This document shows positions 33,140-41,788 of a stretch of DNA of 64,000 bases, in pieces. Below the pieces are notes generated by a model. It did no database searches, was not told the origin of the DNA, and saw only the letters and a list, made by a program, of their open reading frames with translations. Position 1 is the stretch's first letter, and the number at the start of each line of letters is the position of its first letter. A program made the translations under genes and the position numbers. This stretch comes from Paenibacillus taichungensis. GTDB taxonomy: Bacteria; Bacillota; Bacilli; Paenibacillales; Paenibacillaceae. The stretch covers positions 124,001 to 188,000 of the forward strand of contig NZ_QEVW01000015.1 in assembly GCF_003287275.1 (NCBI RefSeq), read 5' to 3'.

Positions 33140-35014
33140 CTATTTACCTGCATACCGGATATTCGGTACAGGAGGTGTGTTCATGCCATCTCCCAAATAA
33201 AAGCCCGTGTGTGGCGGCTGGTTATAGGCTACATTTTGCCAAGCTATACCCAGACGGTATACCGGATCATGCATCAGGGTGTAGATTCGTTTGTCCGTAA
33301 CGGCTGTTGTCGTGTAGATACGGAGCGCAGAGCTGTCATTGGTCCGCCATACCACTTCTTCTCGCCAGTCTCCAAACAGGTCGGCCTGCAGATTCGGTGT
33401 GGATTTTGTTCCATTATTGGAAGAAACACCGGAAGCGGTCAGCAGATTCACCGTTTTGCTATTGGCGTAATCCCATTTATCAATCCGGTTGCTGTCCAGC
33501 AACTCACGAAGCAGATCACCGTCCCACCAAATTCCAAAATTCGTGGAGGAAGGCAGGGTTGTCCCCAATTTCTGCCCTTTGGCTGTATACAAACCACCAT
33601 CTGCCCACACTTCGGCACCCTTGTAACGCGGATCAATATCAGCTGCCATGCCACGTCCGATATCTTTTGTCGTAGGTACGCCCCAGATCAACTGACCTGT
33701 ACGCGCATCACGGAATTCCACTCCGGCATTGGACGGGGTCTCATGCACCTGGAATACCTCAAGTCCCGCACGATCCGGGTCCAGATCACTAAGATGCATC
33801 GCATCCCCATGATGAAGCCCTGTCGTGTAGAGTCCTTTGCCGTTATCATCCACTGCCATCGCTCCGTAAACGATTTCGTCTTTGCCATCGCCATCTACGT
33901 CTGCAACGCTCAGATTGTGGTTGCCCTGTCCTGCATAACCTGAATTACCTGACGTGTTGGAGTCAAACGTCCACTGCTTGGTTAGTTGTCCATCTCTCCA
34001 ATTGTACGCCACCAGCACAGTCCGAGTGTAATAACCGCGTGCCATGACCAGACTTGGCCGCTCTCCATCCAAATACGCAATCGCCGCAAGGAATCGATCG
34101 ACCCGGTTGCCATAGTTGTCTCCCCAATCGGACACATTGCCGCGCGCCGGTTCGTAGTTCACCGTGGAAAGTGCTTTGCCGGTCTGTCCATTGAAGATCG
34201 TAAGAAACTCAGGCCCGGACAGAACGTATCCGCTGGAATTACGATAATCCTTGCTGGCATCCCCGATGACTGCTCCCGTTCCATCCTTCGTTCCATCAGC
34301 CGTTTTCATCGCCACTTCGGCCTTGCCGTCTCCGTCCAGATCGTACACCATAAACTGGGTATAATGAGCACCCGCACGGATATTTTTGCCCAGGCTGATA
34401 CGCCACAGGCGTGTTCCATTCAATTTGTAGGCATCGATAAATACTTCACCCGTGTAGCCGCTTTGGGAGTTATCCTTGGAGTTGGACGGGTCCCACTTCA
34501 CGATCAATTCATACTCGCCGTCCCCATCCACATCGCCCGCACTCGCATCATTGGCACTGTACGTGTAGGCCACACCATCCGGTGTTGTACCTCCTGCGGG
34601 CACACTGAGAGGTACTGACAAATAATTATTGCCCCATACGCTCGCTGCCGCCGAAGCAGCCTGTTCGGTTCCGCTCACTACGGCTCGAACCGTATATTTG
34701 GAACTGCTTGTCCCGTTTGCATCCTGGAGGTTGGTGCTGTTCGTTATGGGTGATGCGTTTACCTTGGTTCCATCCCGATAGACATTAAACGATACATTCG
34801 ACCCTTCCGTACCTAGAAGCCGCCAACTGACGAACACACCTGTGCCCGTCTTCACTGCAACTACACCGCGGTCCAGAAACTCCATCTGGCGGGCACCCGC
34901 AGCATGAGTGACCGAAGTGTCTCCAAGACCCAGCGAAGTAACCAGTAGCGCAGAACTCAGAAGGGACACACCTGCGGTCCGCAATGTACGCTTCCATAAC
35001 GATCGTTTTCCCAT
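33140..35014 (-). CDS. secreted rhamnogalacturonan lyase, PL11 family
   Basis: A 624-residue exported enzyme. A signal peptide (basic start MGKRSLWKR, hydrophobic core, cleavage near THAAGA) precedes the PL11 domain, an eight-bladed propeller rich in calcium-binding DxDGDGxxE loops (DVDGDGEYELIVKWDPSNS, YDLDGDGKAEVAMKTADGT, VADVDGDGKDEIVYG). It cleaves the rhamnose-galacturonate backbone of pectin by beta-elimination, like YesW/YesX. It ends after the propeller without an extra CBM. The start is ATG 35014 rather than the longer frame. A cre-like site lies upstream, suggesting catabolite repression. No other pectin genes adjoin it. Confidence 0.92.
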   Translation of the reverse strand: MGKRSLWKRTLRTAGVSLLSSALLVTSLGLGDTSVTHAAGARQMEFLDRGVVAVKTGTGVFVSWRLLGTEGSNVSFNVYRDGTKVNASPITNSTNLQDANGTSSSKYTVRAVVSGTEQAASAAASVWGNNYLSVPLSVPAGGTTPDGVAYTYSANDASAGDVDGDGEYELIVKWDPSNSKDNSQSGYTGEVFIDAYKLNGTRLWRISLGKNIRAGAHYTQFMVYDLDGDGKAEVAMKTADGTKDGTGAVIGDASKDYRNSSGYVLSGPEFLTIFNGQTGKALSTVNYEPARGNVSDWGDNYGNRVDRFLAAIAYLDGERPSLVMARGYYTRTVLVAYNWRDGQLTKQWTFDSNTSGNSGYAGQGNHNLSVADVDGDGKDEIVYGAMAVDDNGKGLYTTGLHHGDAMHLSDLDPDRAGLEVFQVHETPSNAGVEFRDARTGQLIWGVPTTKDIGRGMAADIDPRYKGAEVWADGGLYTAKGQKLGTTLPSSTNFGIWWDGDLLRELLDSNRIDKWDYANSKTVNLLTASGVSSNNGTKSTPNLQADLFGDWREEVVWRTNDSSALRIYTTTAVTDKRIYTLMHDPVYRLGIAWQNVAYNQPPHTGFYLGDGMNTPPVPNIRYAGK

Positions 35015-35078
35015 AAAGCCATTGCCTCCCCAATCGAATTGGTAAGCCCGATGCCCTTGGTAGCGCCATCTCATATCA

Positions 35079-35094
35079 ATGTAAGCGCTTTAAT
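35079..35094 (-). promoter_or_regulatory. cre-like catabolite repression site
   Basis: ATGTAAGCGCTTTAAT matches the CcpA consensus WTGNAANCGNWNNCW at all positions but one, and is nearly palindromic. It lies about 65 bases before the lyase start, in the promoter region. Confidence 0.6.
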
Positions 35095-35170
35095 ATACTC
35101 ATTTTAAATTAAACATATAATTCCATCTATAGGTCTAATTTAGTAATTTTATGTATGATAAAAAGGAAAA

Positions 35171-35196
35171 AAGCCGAAAGATGAATCTTTCGACTT
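35171..35196 (-). terminator. terminator of the lactonase gene
   Basis: AAGTCGAAAGAT and ATCTTTCGGCTT pair around TC on the minus strand and are followed by TTTTCC TTTT. Confidence 0.75.
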
Positions 35197-35262
35197 GGAT
35201 GCTTCATTCTCGCACACTCGATCGGAACCCGGACGTAACAAAGAATGTTGTGTCATCTCACC

Positions 35263-36318
35263 TTATACTACTGGAGCAATACACACTGGACGTGGTATCT
35301 CCAATTTGAATCCGTTGTGTGTCAGACGTCCATCTTCACCATTGATCTGAAAAGCAACGAGATTGTTGCTGTCCTGATTGGCGACCAGCAGAATGCCACC
35401 TGGCAGCAAGTTAAAGTTACGCGGAGTCTGACCAATAGTGGAAGTCCACTCTATAGCCTCCAACTTACCGGATTCCTGGTCAATATGATACAGCACAATG
35501 CTGTCGTCCCCACGATTGGAAGCATAGAGGAAACGGCCACACGGGGATACACGGATATCCGCTCCCGTCCCTTCACCAGAATGCCCTTCAGGCAGTGTGG
35601 TGATATGCTGTAACGTAGTGAACTCACCTCGACGCTGATCATACATGAACGCCGTAATGGTGTTACTCAATTCATTAATCACATAGGCCCATTTCGAGTT
35701 GGGGTGGAAGACGAGATGTCTCGGTCCGGAGCCTGGAGGCTGATTCATCTCACGGTGCGTTACCAAGCGGCCTTCTTCCTGACGATACACAATAATCTGA
35801 TCCAGACCCAGATCACAGACAATGGCATATTGACCCGAAGGGTCTGGTTGAATGGAGTGGGCGTGCGGCCCTTCCTGACGGTCGTCATTCTGCCCTCTTC
35901 CCGTATGCTCAATCAGCGCACTCATTTCTTCAAGCGTGCCTTGATCCCCTACCGGGAATACGTTCACACTGCCACTGCTGTAGTTCGAAGTCAGCACCCA
36001 CTTGCCATCCTCCGTGACAGATATATAACAAGGCGATGCGCCCTTCGTCAATTTGCGATCCATCAAATGCAGCTCACCCGTTGCAGCATCCCTGCGATAG
36101 ACCAGCACCTCTCCCTCATCTGTCTCACTTACCACGTACAGAGAGTTCCCATCCGGAGATAAGGCCAGATACGATGGATTTTCTACTCCATCCATATGAT
36201 TTACAATCCGCAACTCGCCTGTATCCTTGTTCAACGCACAGAGAAATATTCCCGGTTGATCTGCGGATGCATAAGTACCTGTATAGAAAAAAGCTTCATT
36301 CGTTGCTGTTGTTTCCAT
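35263..36318 (-). CDS. lactonase family beta-propeller protein (6-phosphogluconolactonase type)
   Basis: A 351-residue seven-bladed propeller of the YbhE/muconate-lactonising family. Family marks are FYTGTYASADQPGIFLC at the start, ALSPDGNSLYVVSE, PHAHSIQPDPSGQYAIVCDLGLDQI, GPRHLVFHPNSKWAYVINEL and VSPCGRFLYASNRGDDSIV. Members hydrolyse 6-phosphogluconolactone or other lactones. It is monocistronic with its own terminator. Substrate assignment by family only. Confidence 0.88.
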   Translation of the reverse strand: METTATNEAFFYTGTYASADQPGIFLCALNKDTGELRIVNHMDGVENPSYLALSPDGNSLYVVSETDEGEVLVYRRDAATGELHLMDRKLTKGASPCYISVTEDGKWVLTSNYSSGSVNVFPVGDQGTLEEMSALIEHTGRGQNDDRQEGPHAHSIQPDPSGQYAIVCDLGLDQIIVYRQEEGRLVTHREMNQPPGSGPRHLVFHPNSKWAYVINELSNTITAFMYDQRRGEFTTLQHITTLPEGHSGEGTGADIRVSPCGRFLYASNRGDDSIVLYHIDQESGKLEAIEWTSTIGQTPRNFNLLPGGILLVANQDSNNLVAFQINGEDGRLTHNGFKLEIPRPVCIAPVV

Positions 36319-36479
36319 CGTTTCATTCTCTCCTTATTGATTCAAATGATTGATCTCACACTCTAATTACATGCAATTATAAGAAGTTGTATCCCGAATA
36401 GTTGATTCCACTTGTTATGTACTTACCCAAATCACAGACTTTTGCTTCAGTGGTTATCTTTCCTCACCATAATACAAAG

Positions 36480-36493
36480 TGTAAGGCCTTACA
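36480..36493. promoter_or_regulatory. perfect 14-bp palindrome TGTAAGGCCTTACA
   Basis: This symmetrical sequence lies in the divergent gap (36319-36644) between the lactonase and SLH-protein genes, about 160 bases from either start. It has the form of an operator, but I do not recognise the regulator. Nothing else of note was seen in this gap. Confidence 0.4.
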
Positions 36494-36644
36494 ATAGTCC
36501 ATTCCCTTTGTACATATTCCAACGGCATTTCTTGTAGAAAACCAATGGAAAATTACAGCAACCTTTTGAGGAATAGGGTCGTCTATAGGGACAAATAGCT
36601 TTTATACAAAGGGATACTCCCTGGAAAAGTGAGGCGAACCTGTC

Positions 36645-37328
36645 ATGAAAAAAAACATATTGGCTGCATTAACAGCCGGAGCAGTACTCTCCCTTTCTCT
36701 GAGCGCGGGTCCGATTCATGCAGCTCAAGCAGAATTTACTGATATTCAAGGTATTACGGGGGCAGACAAGATTGAATCCCTTCATCAGGATGGCTTAATC
36801 AAAGGCGTGAGTGATAGCTTATTTAAACCGGAACAAGAACTCAACACAGCTCAGGGAATACAGCTTATTGCTGATGGTCTCCATCTGAATTTGGACACGA
36901 TTCGTTTTGTCAAGCAACCTCTGCCAAGTGACTACTTCTCCAACGTAAAAGATGGCGTATGGTACAGTGATGCTTTTGTCCGTGCTCAGTTTAATGGTAT
37001 TAAGATGTCCAACGACATCGACCCTTCCAAGCCGCTAACCCGTGAACAGTACACCCTTTTCTTGATGCAAGGCATTGAAGCTAAAGGCGGCCTGCCGATG
37101 ATTAACATCAAGCCTGTAGATATCACGGATGAGAAAGAGCTTACGCCAGAATTTCAAGGTGCGGTTCAACGCTCCCTTGTCTTGAAGATTAATACGCTCG
37201 ATACCGAGGGCAACTTCAATCCGAAGGAAACGATTACCCGCGCCGAAGCTGCGGTTATGATGTATAACGCAATTGAGTACCTGGAAGATTTCAATGCACC
37301 GAAAATCCCGGAAACACCAGAGAAATAA
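36645..37328 (+). CDS. exported SLH-domain protein
   Basis: A 227-residue secreted protein. A signal peptide (MKKNILAALTAGAVLSLSLS with cleavage near IHAAQA) is followed by three S-layer-homology-like modules: about 30-80 (FTDIQGITGADKIESLHQDG), 95-145 (FSNVKDGVWYSDAFVRAQFN) and 155-215 (ending TRAEAAVMMYNAIEYL). SLH modules anchor proteins to pyruvylated cell-wall polymer. There is no additional catalytic domain, so it is probably a structural or regulatory wall protein. The start follows GTGAGGCGAACCTGTC. Confidence 0.88.
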   Translation: MKKNILAALTAGAVLSLSLSAGPIHAAQAEFTDIQGITGADKIESLHQDGLIKGVSDSLFKPEQELNTAQGIQLIADGLHLNLDTIRFVKQPLPSDYFSNVKDGVWYSDAFVRAQFNGIKMSNDIDPSKPLTREQYTLFLMQGIEAKGGLPMINIKPVDITDEKELTPEFQGAVQRSLVLKINTLDTEGNFNPKETITRAEAAVMMYNAIEYLEDFNAPKIPETPEK

Positions 37329-37352
37329 TGATCCACTGTCATTTTAAATACC

Positions 37353-37395
37353 AAACAGCCGCATGTTTCCCTCTAGTGGGGACATGCGGCTGTTT
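37353..37395. terminator. strong bidirectional terminator
   Basis: AAACAGCCGCATGT and ACATGCGGCTGTTT form a perfect 14-bp stem between the convergent SLH-protein and nitroreductase genes. Confidence 0.9.
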
Positions 37396-37443
37396 ATGTT
37401 ATATCTATTGATATCTATAGCGATAACTGATCTAAAATCAGTC

Positions 37444-38070
37444 TTAGAAAGAACCTTTAACTACAACTTCTGACAACGGGAAACGACCTGACGGACGAGC
37501 TGGAACTGCAGCTTTACCTACAGTGATCAACAACGTTGGCAAATAACGCGCAGGGATGTTGAACGTTTCGATCAATTGTTGCGGGTTGTAACCACCCATT
37601 GGGCAAGTATCATATCCCAGGGAACGTGCAGCAAGCATAATGTTCTGTGAAGCAAACGATGCATTACGGATCGCTTCATCGCGAGCGATTTGCGGATTTT
37701 TGTAAGCACCATTGATCTGTCCAACCAATGCGTCACGAACTTCAGAAGGGATTGCACCTGCTTCAACAGCCTGATCATAAATCACGGCGTTGCGGTTCGC
37801 TTCCAGATCCCCGAGTACAGCGATCGTAACGGAACTGTCTGTGATTTGACTTTGGCCGTAAGCGATTGGCAGCAACTTGGCTTTGTCTGCTTCGGATTCG
37901 ATCACGAGGAATTTCCAGTGTTGCAGGTTCCATGAAGACGGTGCTTCGGAAGCGGCAGTCAGGATAGCGTTCAAATCTGCTTCAGGCATAACAAAACCAC
38001 TTTCGTACTTTTTGACAGCGTGACGTTCGTTAATCACGCGAAGTGTTTCATTGTTTTCAATGCTGGACAT
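37444..38070 (-). CDS. nitroreductase family protein (YdgI/YodC-like)
   Basis: A 208-residue FMN-dependent oxidoreductase. The start MSSIENNETLRVINERHAVK carries the FMN-phosphate-binding R-H-A-V-K segment, followed by AASEAPSSWNLQHWKFLVI (P-S-x-x-N-x-Q motif), and AARSLGYDTCPMGGYN in the C-terminal half. Such enzymes reduce nitro compounds and quinones with NAD(P)H. ATG 38070 is preferred over 38079. The Rrf2 regulator gene lies upstream on the same strand and may control it. Confidence 0.9.
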   Translation of the reverse strand: MSSIENNETLRVINERHAVKKYESGFVMPEADLNAILTAASEAPSSWNLQHWKFLVIESEADKAKLLPIAYGQSQITDSSVTIAVLGDLEANRNAVIYDQAVEAGAIPSEVRDALVGQINGAYKNPQIARDEAIRNASFASQNIMLAARSLGYDTCPMGGYNPQQLIETFNIPARYLPTLLITVGKAAVPARPSGRFPLSEVVVKGSF

Positions 38071-38317
38071 GCGTTCCACTCCCCAAGTTCTTTTTATTTT
38101 TTTACGTTCGTAAGGCCCAACTCTACCGAGTTCTCACCTTCCGAAAATAACATCAGCGCAGACGATCGCTTCCATCTGTGTTCACGTTATGCCCGGAATC
38201 GCCTGAAACATCAACGGATCTTACACCCGGAGCAAACGCCCTTGTATAGCCTGTCCACTATGCCTGACAGCAGCAGTCCAAGGCCAGATCATGAAGAGCT
38301 GTTAACGATCAGTTCTG

Positions 38318-38782
38318 TCATGACCTATCCTTCATGGACAAGGGTTCCATAGACAAAGAACATTCTTTCCCATTACCGATACGATGCTTCACATCCTCAA
38401 TGGATATACGGTCAAAATAAGCGCTTAATGCTTCTTCGCCTCCATCGTAGATGCTTCCCATTACATCCTGCATATTGGAAGAAACAACGCACGTTGAACC
38501 AGTTTCTCCCGAGCACCAACTGGGACCCAGTGATCCACCGGCTACCAGTCTGTACAATTCTCCAAGCTTTATTTCTCCACTCGGACGGCTGAGCAGATAT
38601 CCACCATGAGCACCTTCCTTGGTGGTCAGGTATCCGTGCTTCCGCAGCACACTAAGCACCTTGCGTACTCTGGCTGGATGCGTACCCACACTTTGAGACA
38701 AGTCTTCACTATTGGCCATACACTCATCCTTCATGGACAGAAAGACCAGACAGTGTACAGCAATGGTAAATTCACTGTTCAT
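38318..38782 (-). CDS. Rrf2 family transcriptional regulator
   Basis: A 154-residue Rrf2-type repressor (YwnA-like). It opens MNSEFTIAVHCLVFL with a winged helix-turn-helix (LSQSVGTHPARVRKVLSVLRKHGYLTTKEGAHGGY). Only two cysteines lie in the sensor region (WCSGETGSTCVVS), so it could sense thiol oxidation or a reactive electrophile rather than hold an Fe-S cluster with three cysteines. The divergent-looking upstream region holds a perfect 12-bp inverted repeat, its probable operator. The nitroreductase gene downstream is a likely target. Confidence 0.88.
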   Translation of the reverse strand: MNSEFTIAVHCLVFLSMKDECMANSEDLSQSVGTHPARVRKVLSVLRKHGYLTTKEGAHGGYLLSRPSGEIKLGELYRLVAGGSLGPSWCSGETGSTCVVSSNMQDVMGSIYDGGEEALSAYFDRISIEDVKHRIGNGKECSLSMEPLSMKDRS

Positions 38783-38838
38783 TACTTACTCCCTTCCCGG
38801 CATATCGTTCACCGATGAACATTCAATCCAAGGTAAGT

Positions 38839-38867
38839 ATAACTGTTATTATAGGAATAACAGTTAT
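38839..38867 (-). promoter_or_regulatory. perfect inverted repeat, probable Rrf2 operator
   Basis: ATAACTGTTATT, five spacer bases, then AATAACAGTTAT: a 29-bp perfect dyad 57 bases before the Rrf2 start. Size and symmetry match operators of YwnA/CymR-like Rrf2 proteins, so autoregulation is likely. Confidence 0.7.
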
Positions 38868-38999
38868 GTTTGTCAACACTCTCAACTTAGGGGTTAGAAA
38901 ACCCGATTCCCCTGTCATATCAGTATATACAGGCTCTTCATAGACTAAATAAAAAGGTTGAGTTCTAACCGTTTTTATGGGGGAAAGAACAAAAAAAGT

Positions 39000-39027
39000 G
39001 AGCCTATCGCTTCGCGAAAGGCTCCAA
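39000..39027 (-). terminator. orphan terminator-like hairpin
   Basis: GAGCCT...CGC and GCG...AGGCTC pair around GAA, followed on the minus strand by CACTTTTTTTG. No minus-strand gene that I can support ends here; the region 38870-39160 is otherwise empty. Confidence 0.45.
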
Positions 39028-39163
39028 TAAGATAGACATATGAAAGGGCTTACGAGATTATTATAATCGGTTATTCTCATTTTGAAAACGCTTTTTTTGT
39101 AAAGTGATTTTACGGCTTAAAATATCCTATTTTTTAAGCATATCTTCATAGGGTATTGCAAAA

Positions 39164-39199
39164 ACTAATGATATTAGTTATATTACTAACAACATTAGT
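39164..39199 (+). promoter_or_regulatory. twin palindromic operators upstream of the MBL/TetR operon
   Basis: ACTAATGATATTAGT (39164-39178) and ACTAACAACATTAGT (39185-39199) are two related dyads whose centres are 21 bp apart, two helical turns, directly before the ribosome site. This is the expected target for the TetR protein encoded second in the operon. Confidence 0.7.
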
Positions 39200-39214
39200 T
39201 TTAAGGAGGATTCA

Positions 39215-39943
39215 ATGATGCGAATTACACGTGAGCATGATGTTGTCCAGGTTTCATTCCTTCCACGCCTCTTCCCCGTGAACGTATATCTTGTTGAAGA
39301 AAAAGATGGGTTTACCCTTATTGATGCCGGAATGCCATTCAGTCTGAAGGGGATTCTATCTACTGCACAATCCCTGGGTAAACCGATTACCAGAATCATT
39401 CTGACTCACGCCCATGGCGACCATGTTGGTGCACTGGACGGTCTTAAGGATGCGCTGCCTGAAGCCGAGGTCTGCATCTCAAGAAGAGATGCCCCGCTGC
39501 TGGCCGGAGACGCTTCCCTGCTTCCCGGCGAGCCGCAGACTCCGGTACGCGGTAGTGTACCCAAAGCGATCCGCACCCGGCCGGATCGCTTGCTCGATGA
39601 TGGCGACCGGATCGGATCCCTGGTCGCCATTGCTACCCCAGGCCATACGCCGGGCCATATGGCCTTCATGGATACGCGCAGCCGCGTGCTCATCGCTGGC
39701 GACGCGTATCAGCTGCACGGCGGTCTCGCCGTATCCGGCCGGCTGCGCCCGCTCTTTCCGTTCCCCGCGCTGGCGACGTGGAACCGTGAACTTGCTCTTG
39801 CCAGCGCCAAGCGCTTGGCTGAGCTGGAGCCGTCCGTGCTCGCTGTAGGGCACGGACGAATGCTGCGTCAGCCCGCTGCGGCTATGCGAGCAGCTACAGC
39901 AGACGCGGAGCAGCGGCTGCGCCCTGCCGGGGGGCATCTGTGA
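39215..39943 (+). CDS. metallo-beta-lactamase-fold hydrolase
   Basis: A 242-residue MBL-fold protein with the zinc motif THAHGDHVGALDG at about 67-79, a following GHTPGHMAF (third histidine), and an aspartate in LIAGDAYQ. Enzymes of this type hydrolyse thioesters, lactones or similar substrates. It starts at ATG 39215 after AAGGAGG. The stop overlaps the start of the TetR gene by 4 bases (GTGA), so the two are coupled. The second half is richer in GC than the first. The substrate is unknown; control by the neighbouring repressor suggests response to a small molecule. Confidence 0.9.
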   Translation: MMRITREHDVVQVSFLPRLFPVNVYLVEEKDGFTLIDAGMPFSLKGILSTAQSLGKPITRIILTHAHGDHVGALDGLKDALPEAEVCISRRDAPLLAGDASLLPGEPQTPVRGSVPKAIRTRPDRLLDDGDRIGSLVAIATPGHTPGHMAFMDTRSRVLIAGDAYQLHGGLAVSGRLRPLFPFPALATWNRELALASAKRLAELEPSVLAVGHGRMLRQPAAAMRAATADAEQRLRPAGGHL

Positions 39944-40509
39944 GCCCCCGCCAAGGGCTGGATCGCGGCGTTCTGTTAAGCGCCGCCGTCCAGCTTGCCG
40001 ACAGCGACGGATTCCATTCGCTAACACTGGCCGCTCTGGCCCAGCGGCTGGATGTGCGCTCCCCGTCGCTCTACAACCACATCAACGGTCTTCCCGGGCT
40101 TCGCCAGGAATTGGCGTTGATGTCCGCACAGCAGCTCAGGCTTGCATTAACTGAGGCTTCCGCCGGCCGTTCCGGCGACGAAGCCATTCAGGAGGTCGCT
40201 GCTGCATATATCGGCTTCGTCCGCAAGCATCCAGGGCTGTACGAAGCCTTCTTCCACGCTCCGGACCGTCAGGAACCACAGCTCGTTGTGGAGAGTACAG
40301 CTGCCCTAAATCTGTTGCTCCGCCTGTTGCAGCCCTATACACTAAGTGAAGCGGAAACGCTCCATGCCGTTCGCGGATTACGCAGTCTTTGCCATGGCTT
40401 CGCCTCCATGGGTGAAAAAGGCGGCTTCGGTATGAACTTTGACCCGGATGAGAGTCTGCAACTTTCCGTGGCCGCTTTCCTGAATGGTTTGCAACATCTT
40501 CATTCATAA
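39940..40509 (+). CDS. TetR/AcrR family transcriptional regulator
   Basis: A 189-residue repressor, started at GTG 39940, which overlaps the MBL gene stop. The N-terminal helix-turn-helix reads LTLAALAQRLDVRSPSLYNHI, and the C-terminal part (LRSLCHGFASMGEKGGFGM) is of the TetR_C_33/WHG type. Its position and the twin palindromes before the operon point to autoregulation together with the MBL hydrolase. Confidence 0.9.
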   Translation: MSPRQGLDRGVLLSAAVQLADSDGFHSLTLAALAQRLDVRSPSLYNHINGLPGLRQELALMSAQQLRLALTEASAGRSGDEAIQEVAAAYIGFVRKHPGLYEAFFHAPDRQEPQLVVESTAALNLLLRLLQPYTLSEAETLHAVRGLRSLCHGFASMGEKGGFGMNFDPDESLQLSVAAFLNGLQHLHS

Positions 40510-40536
40510 AACCCGATATATCTTTGATGCCAAATA

Positions 40537-40568
40537 GAGGAGGGCTGCAGTTGATCTGCAGCCCTCCT
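40537..40568. terminator. terminator of the MBL/TetR operon
   Basis: AGGAGGGCTGCAG and CTGCAGCCCTCCT form a 13-bp stem around TTGAT in the convergent gap before the next minus-strand gene. Confidence 0.85.
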
Positions 40569-40607
40569 TATGTATCCTACCGTCCCGCAACCAAAGGAAC
40601 GGTTTTT

Positions 40608-41738
40608 CTATTGCCAGGGTGCTTGCCCTGATTGGACTTCCTGCAAAATCTTCTTCATTACGGGTACGTATACCTTCCAGTAAAACCGATCGGAGACACC
40701 CTTTTGATCCGGTGTAAGCTTCGTTTTTACTACATCCCATCCCTTGATACGGCGCCAGAACGAATAATGCTCCAGCTCTCCGAAGGACCCTGCCATATAA
40801 TACGTCCGATTATAGCCCTCATTCCGGATAAGAGCAGCGAATTCCACCGGAATACCTGCGTCCATCAGTTTCTGCTGACCATTCTCCGTCAGATCCGTCT
40901 TATACCAGGCCAGTACAGCAGCCTGTTGTTGAGGCACAATAATGTCGAACCATTCGCTGTAATGGATATCCCGGGTAATTCCACTCCATTCCTCACCTTC
41001 CTGTGTAAAGGAGACCTTTAAGTCACCGGTCTTTACATCCCGGCCTTTCTTCAGTACAATTACCCGTCCATCCTCATGAACCAATAAAATACCTGCTCCG
41101 TGATAGGGCCAATCCCTTTTCTCTCTAAGCTCGTAGTTCATTCGGACTTTCTGCGGCACTTCATCCAGGCTCTGCAGATCCGATACCGATCTCCCCTGCC
41201 ATCCACTGCTTTTCATGCCCAGAATCGGATACAATTGCTCTTTTGTCATGTTCGAAACAGCATTCGACAAGGCGCTAAACTCAGCAACAATCGTTACACC
41301 TTTGGTTGCTGCTTCACGGATTTTGTGCGCATCATAGATCGTGAGACCTTCATAGGCTTTGTCTTGTATACGCTCATTCGTATCTGTAGATGAAAGATGA
41401 TGATTAGCCGTCAGATAGATCAGGTCCGTGTCGGTTACCTCATCCGGCAATTTCCGTTCAATACGGGAGATTCCGTTCTGTATATCATATCCGTAGTAGT
41501 CTTCTTCGTACGTATAATGCTCCCCTGTTTGTTGGACAATCTTCTGTTGATTCAAAATCCACACCAGTCCCTTATGCCCTACATAGGACAAGTCCGGTTT
41601 ACCTTTGTCAACAATCATGATGTTAAGCGGTATCGGTGCCTGTGATTGCCACAAAATCCAGGGAATAACCAGGACCACTGATACCACGGTCAAGCAAGCC
41701 AATGTCCATACCGTGAGCGGCCTGTGATTTCTATTCAT
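40608..41738 (-). CDS. hypothetical membrane-anchored protein of the GT2 operon
   Basis: A 376-residue protein with a single N-terminal membrane helix (TVWTLACLTVVSVVLVIPWI), so the bulk probably lies outside the cell. The segments LVWILNQQKI and TDLIYLTANHH, followed by AYEGLTIYDAHKIREAATKG, suggest an alpha/beta domain like the DUF4350/ThuA-type glutamine-amidotransferase folds, but I do not recognise a family. It is the last gene of a three-gene operon with a HEAT-repeat membrane protein and a GT2 glycosyltransferase, so a role in making or exporting a surface glycan is inferred from context only. Confidence 0.65.
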   Translation of the reverse strand: MNRNHRPLTVWTLACLTVVSVVLVIPWILWQSQAPIPLNIMIVDKGKPDLSYVGHKGLVWILNQQKIVQQTGEHYTYEEDYYGYDIQNGISRIERKLPDEVTDTDLIYLTANHHLSSTDTNERIQDKAYEGLTIYDAHKIREAATKGVTIVAEFSALSNAVSNMTKEQLYPILGMKSSGWQGRSVSDLQSLDEVPQKVRMNYELREKRDWPYHGAGILLVHEDGRVIVLKKGRDVKTGDLKVSFTQEGEEWSGITRDIHYSEWFDIIVPQQQAAVLAWYKTDLTENGQQKLMDAGIPVEFAALIRNEGYNRTYYMAGSFGELEHYSFWRRIKGWDVVKTKLTPDQKGVSDRFYWKVYVPVMKKILQEVQSGQAPWQ

Positions 41739-41788
41739 GAAGCGTATTCCTCCTTGCTCTGTTCCAAGGTATTACGATGATCGGCAAA

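Noticed and set aside
38823..39080. 85-residue minus-strand reading frame
   Set aside because: It overlaps the Rrf2 operator and a hairpin and has neither a ribosome site nor similarity.
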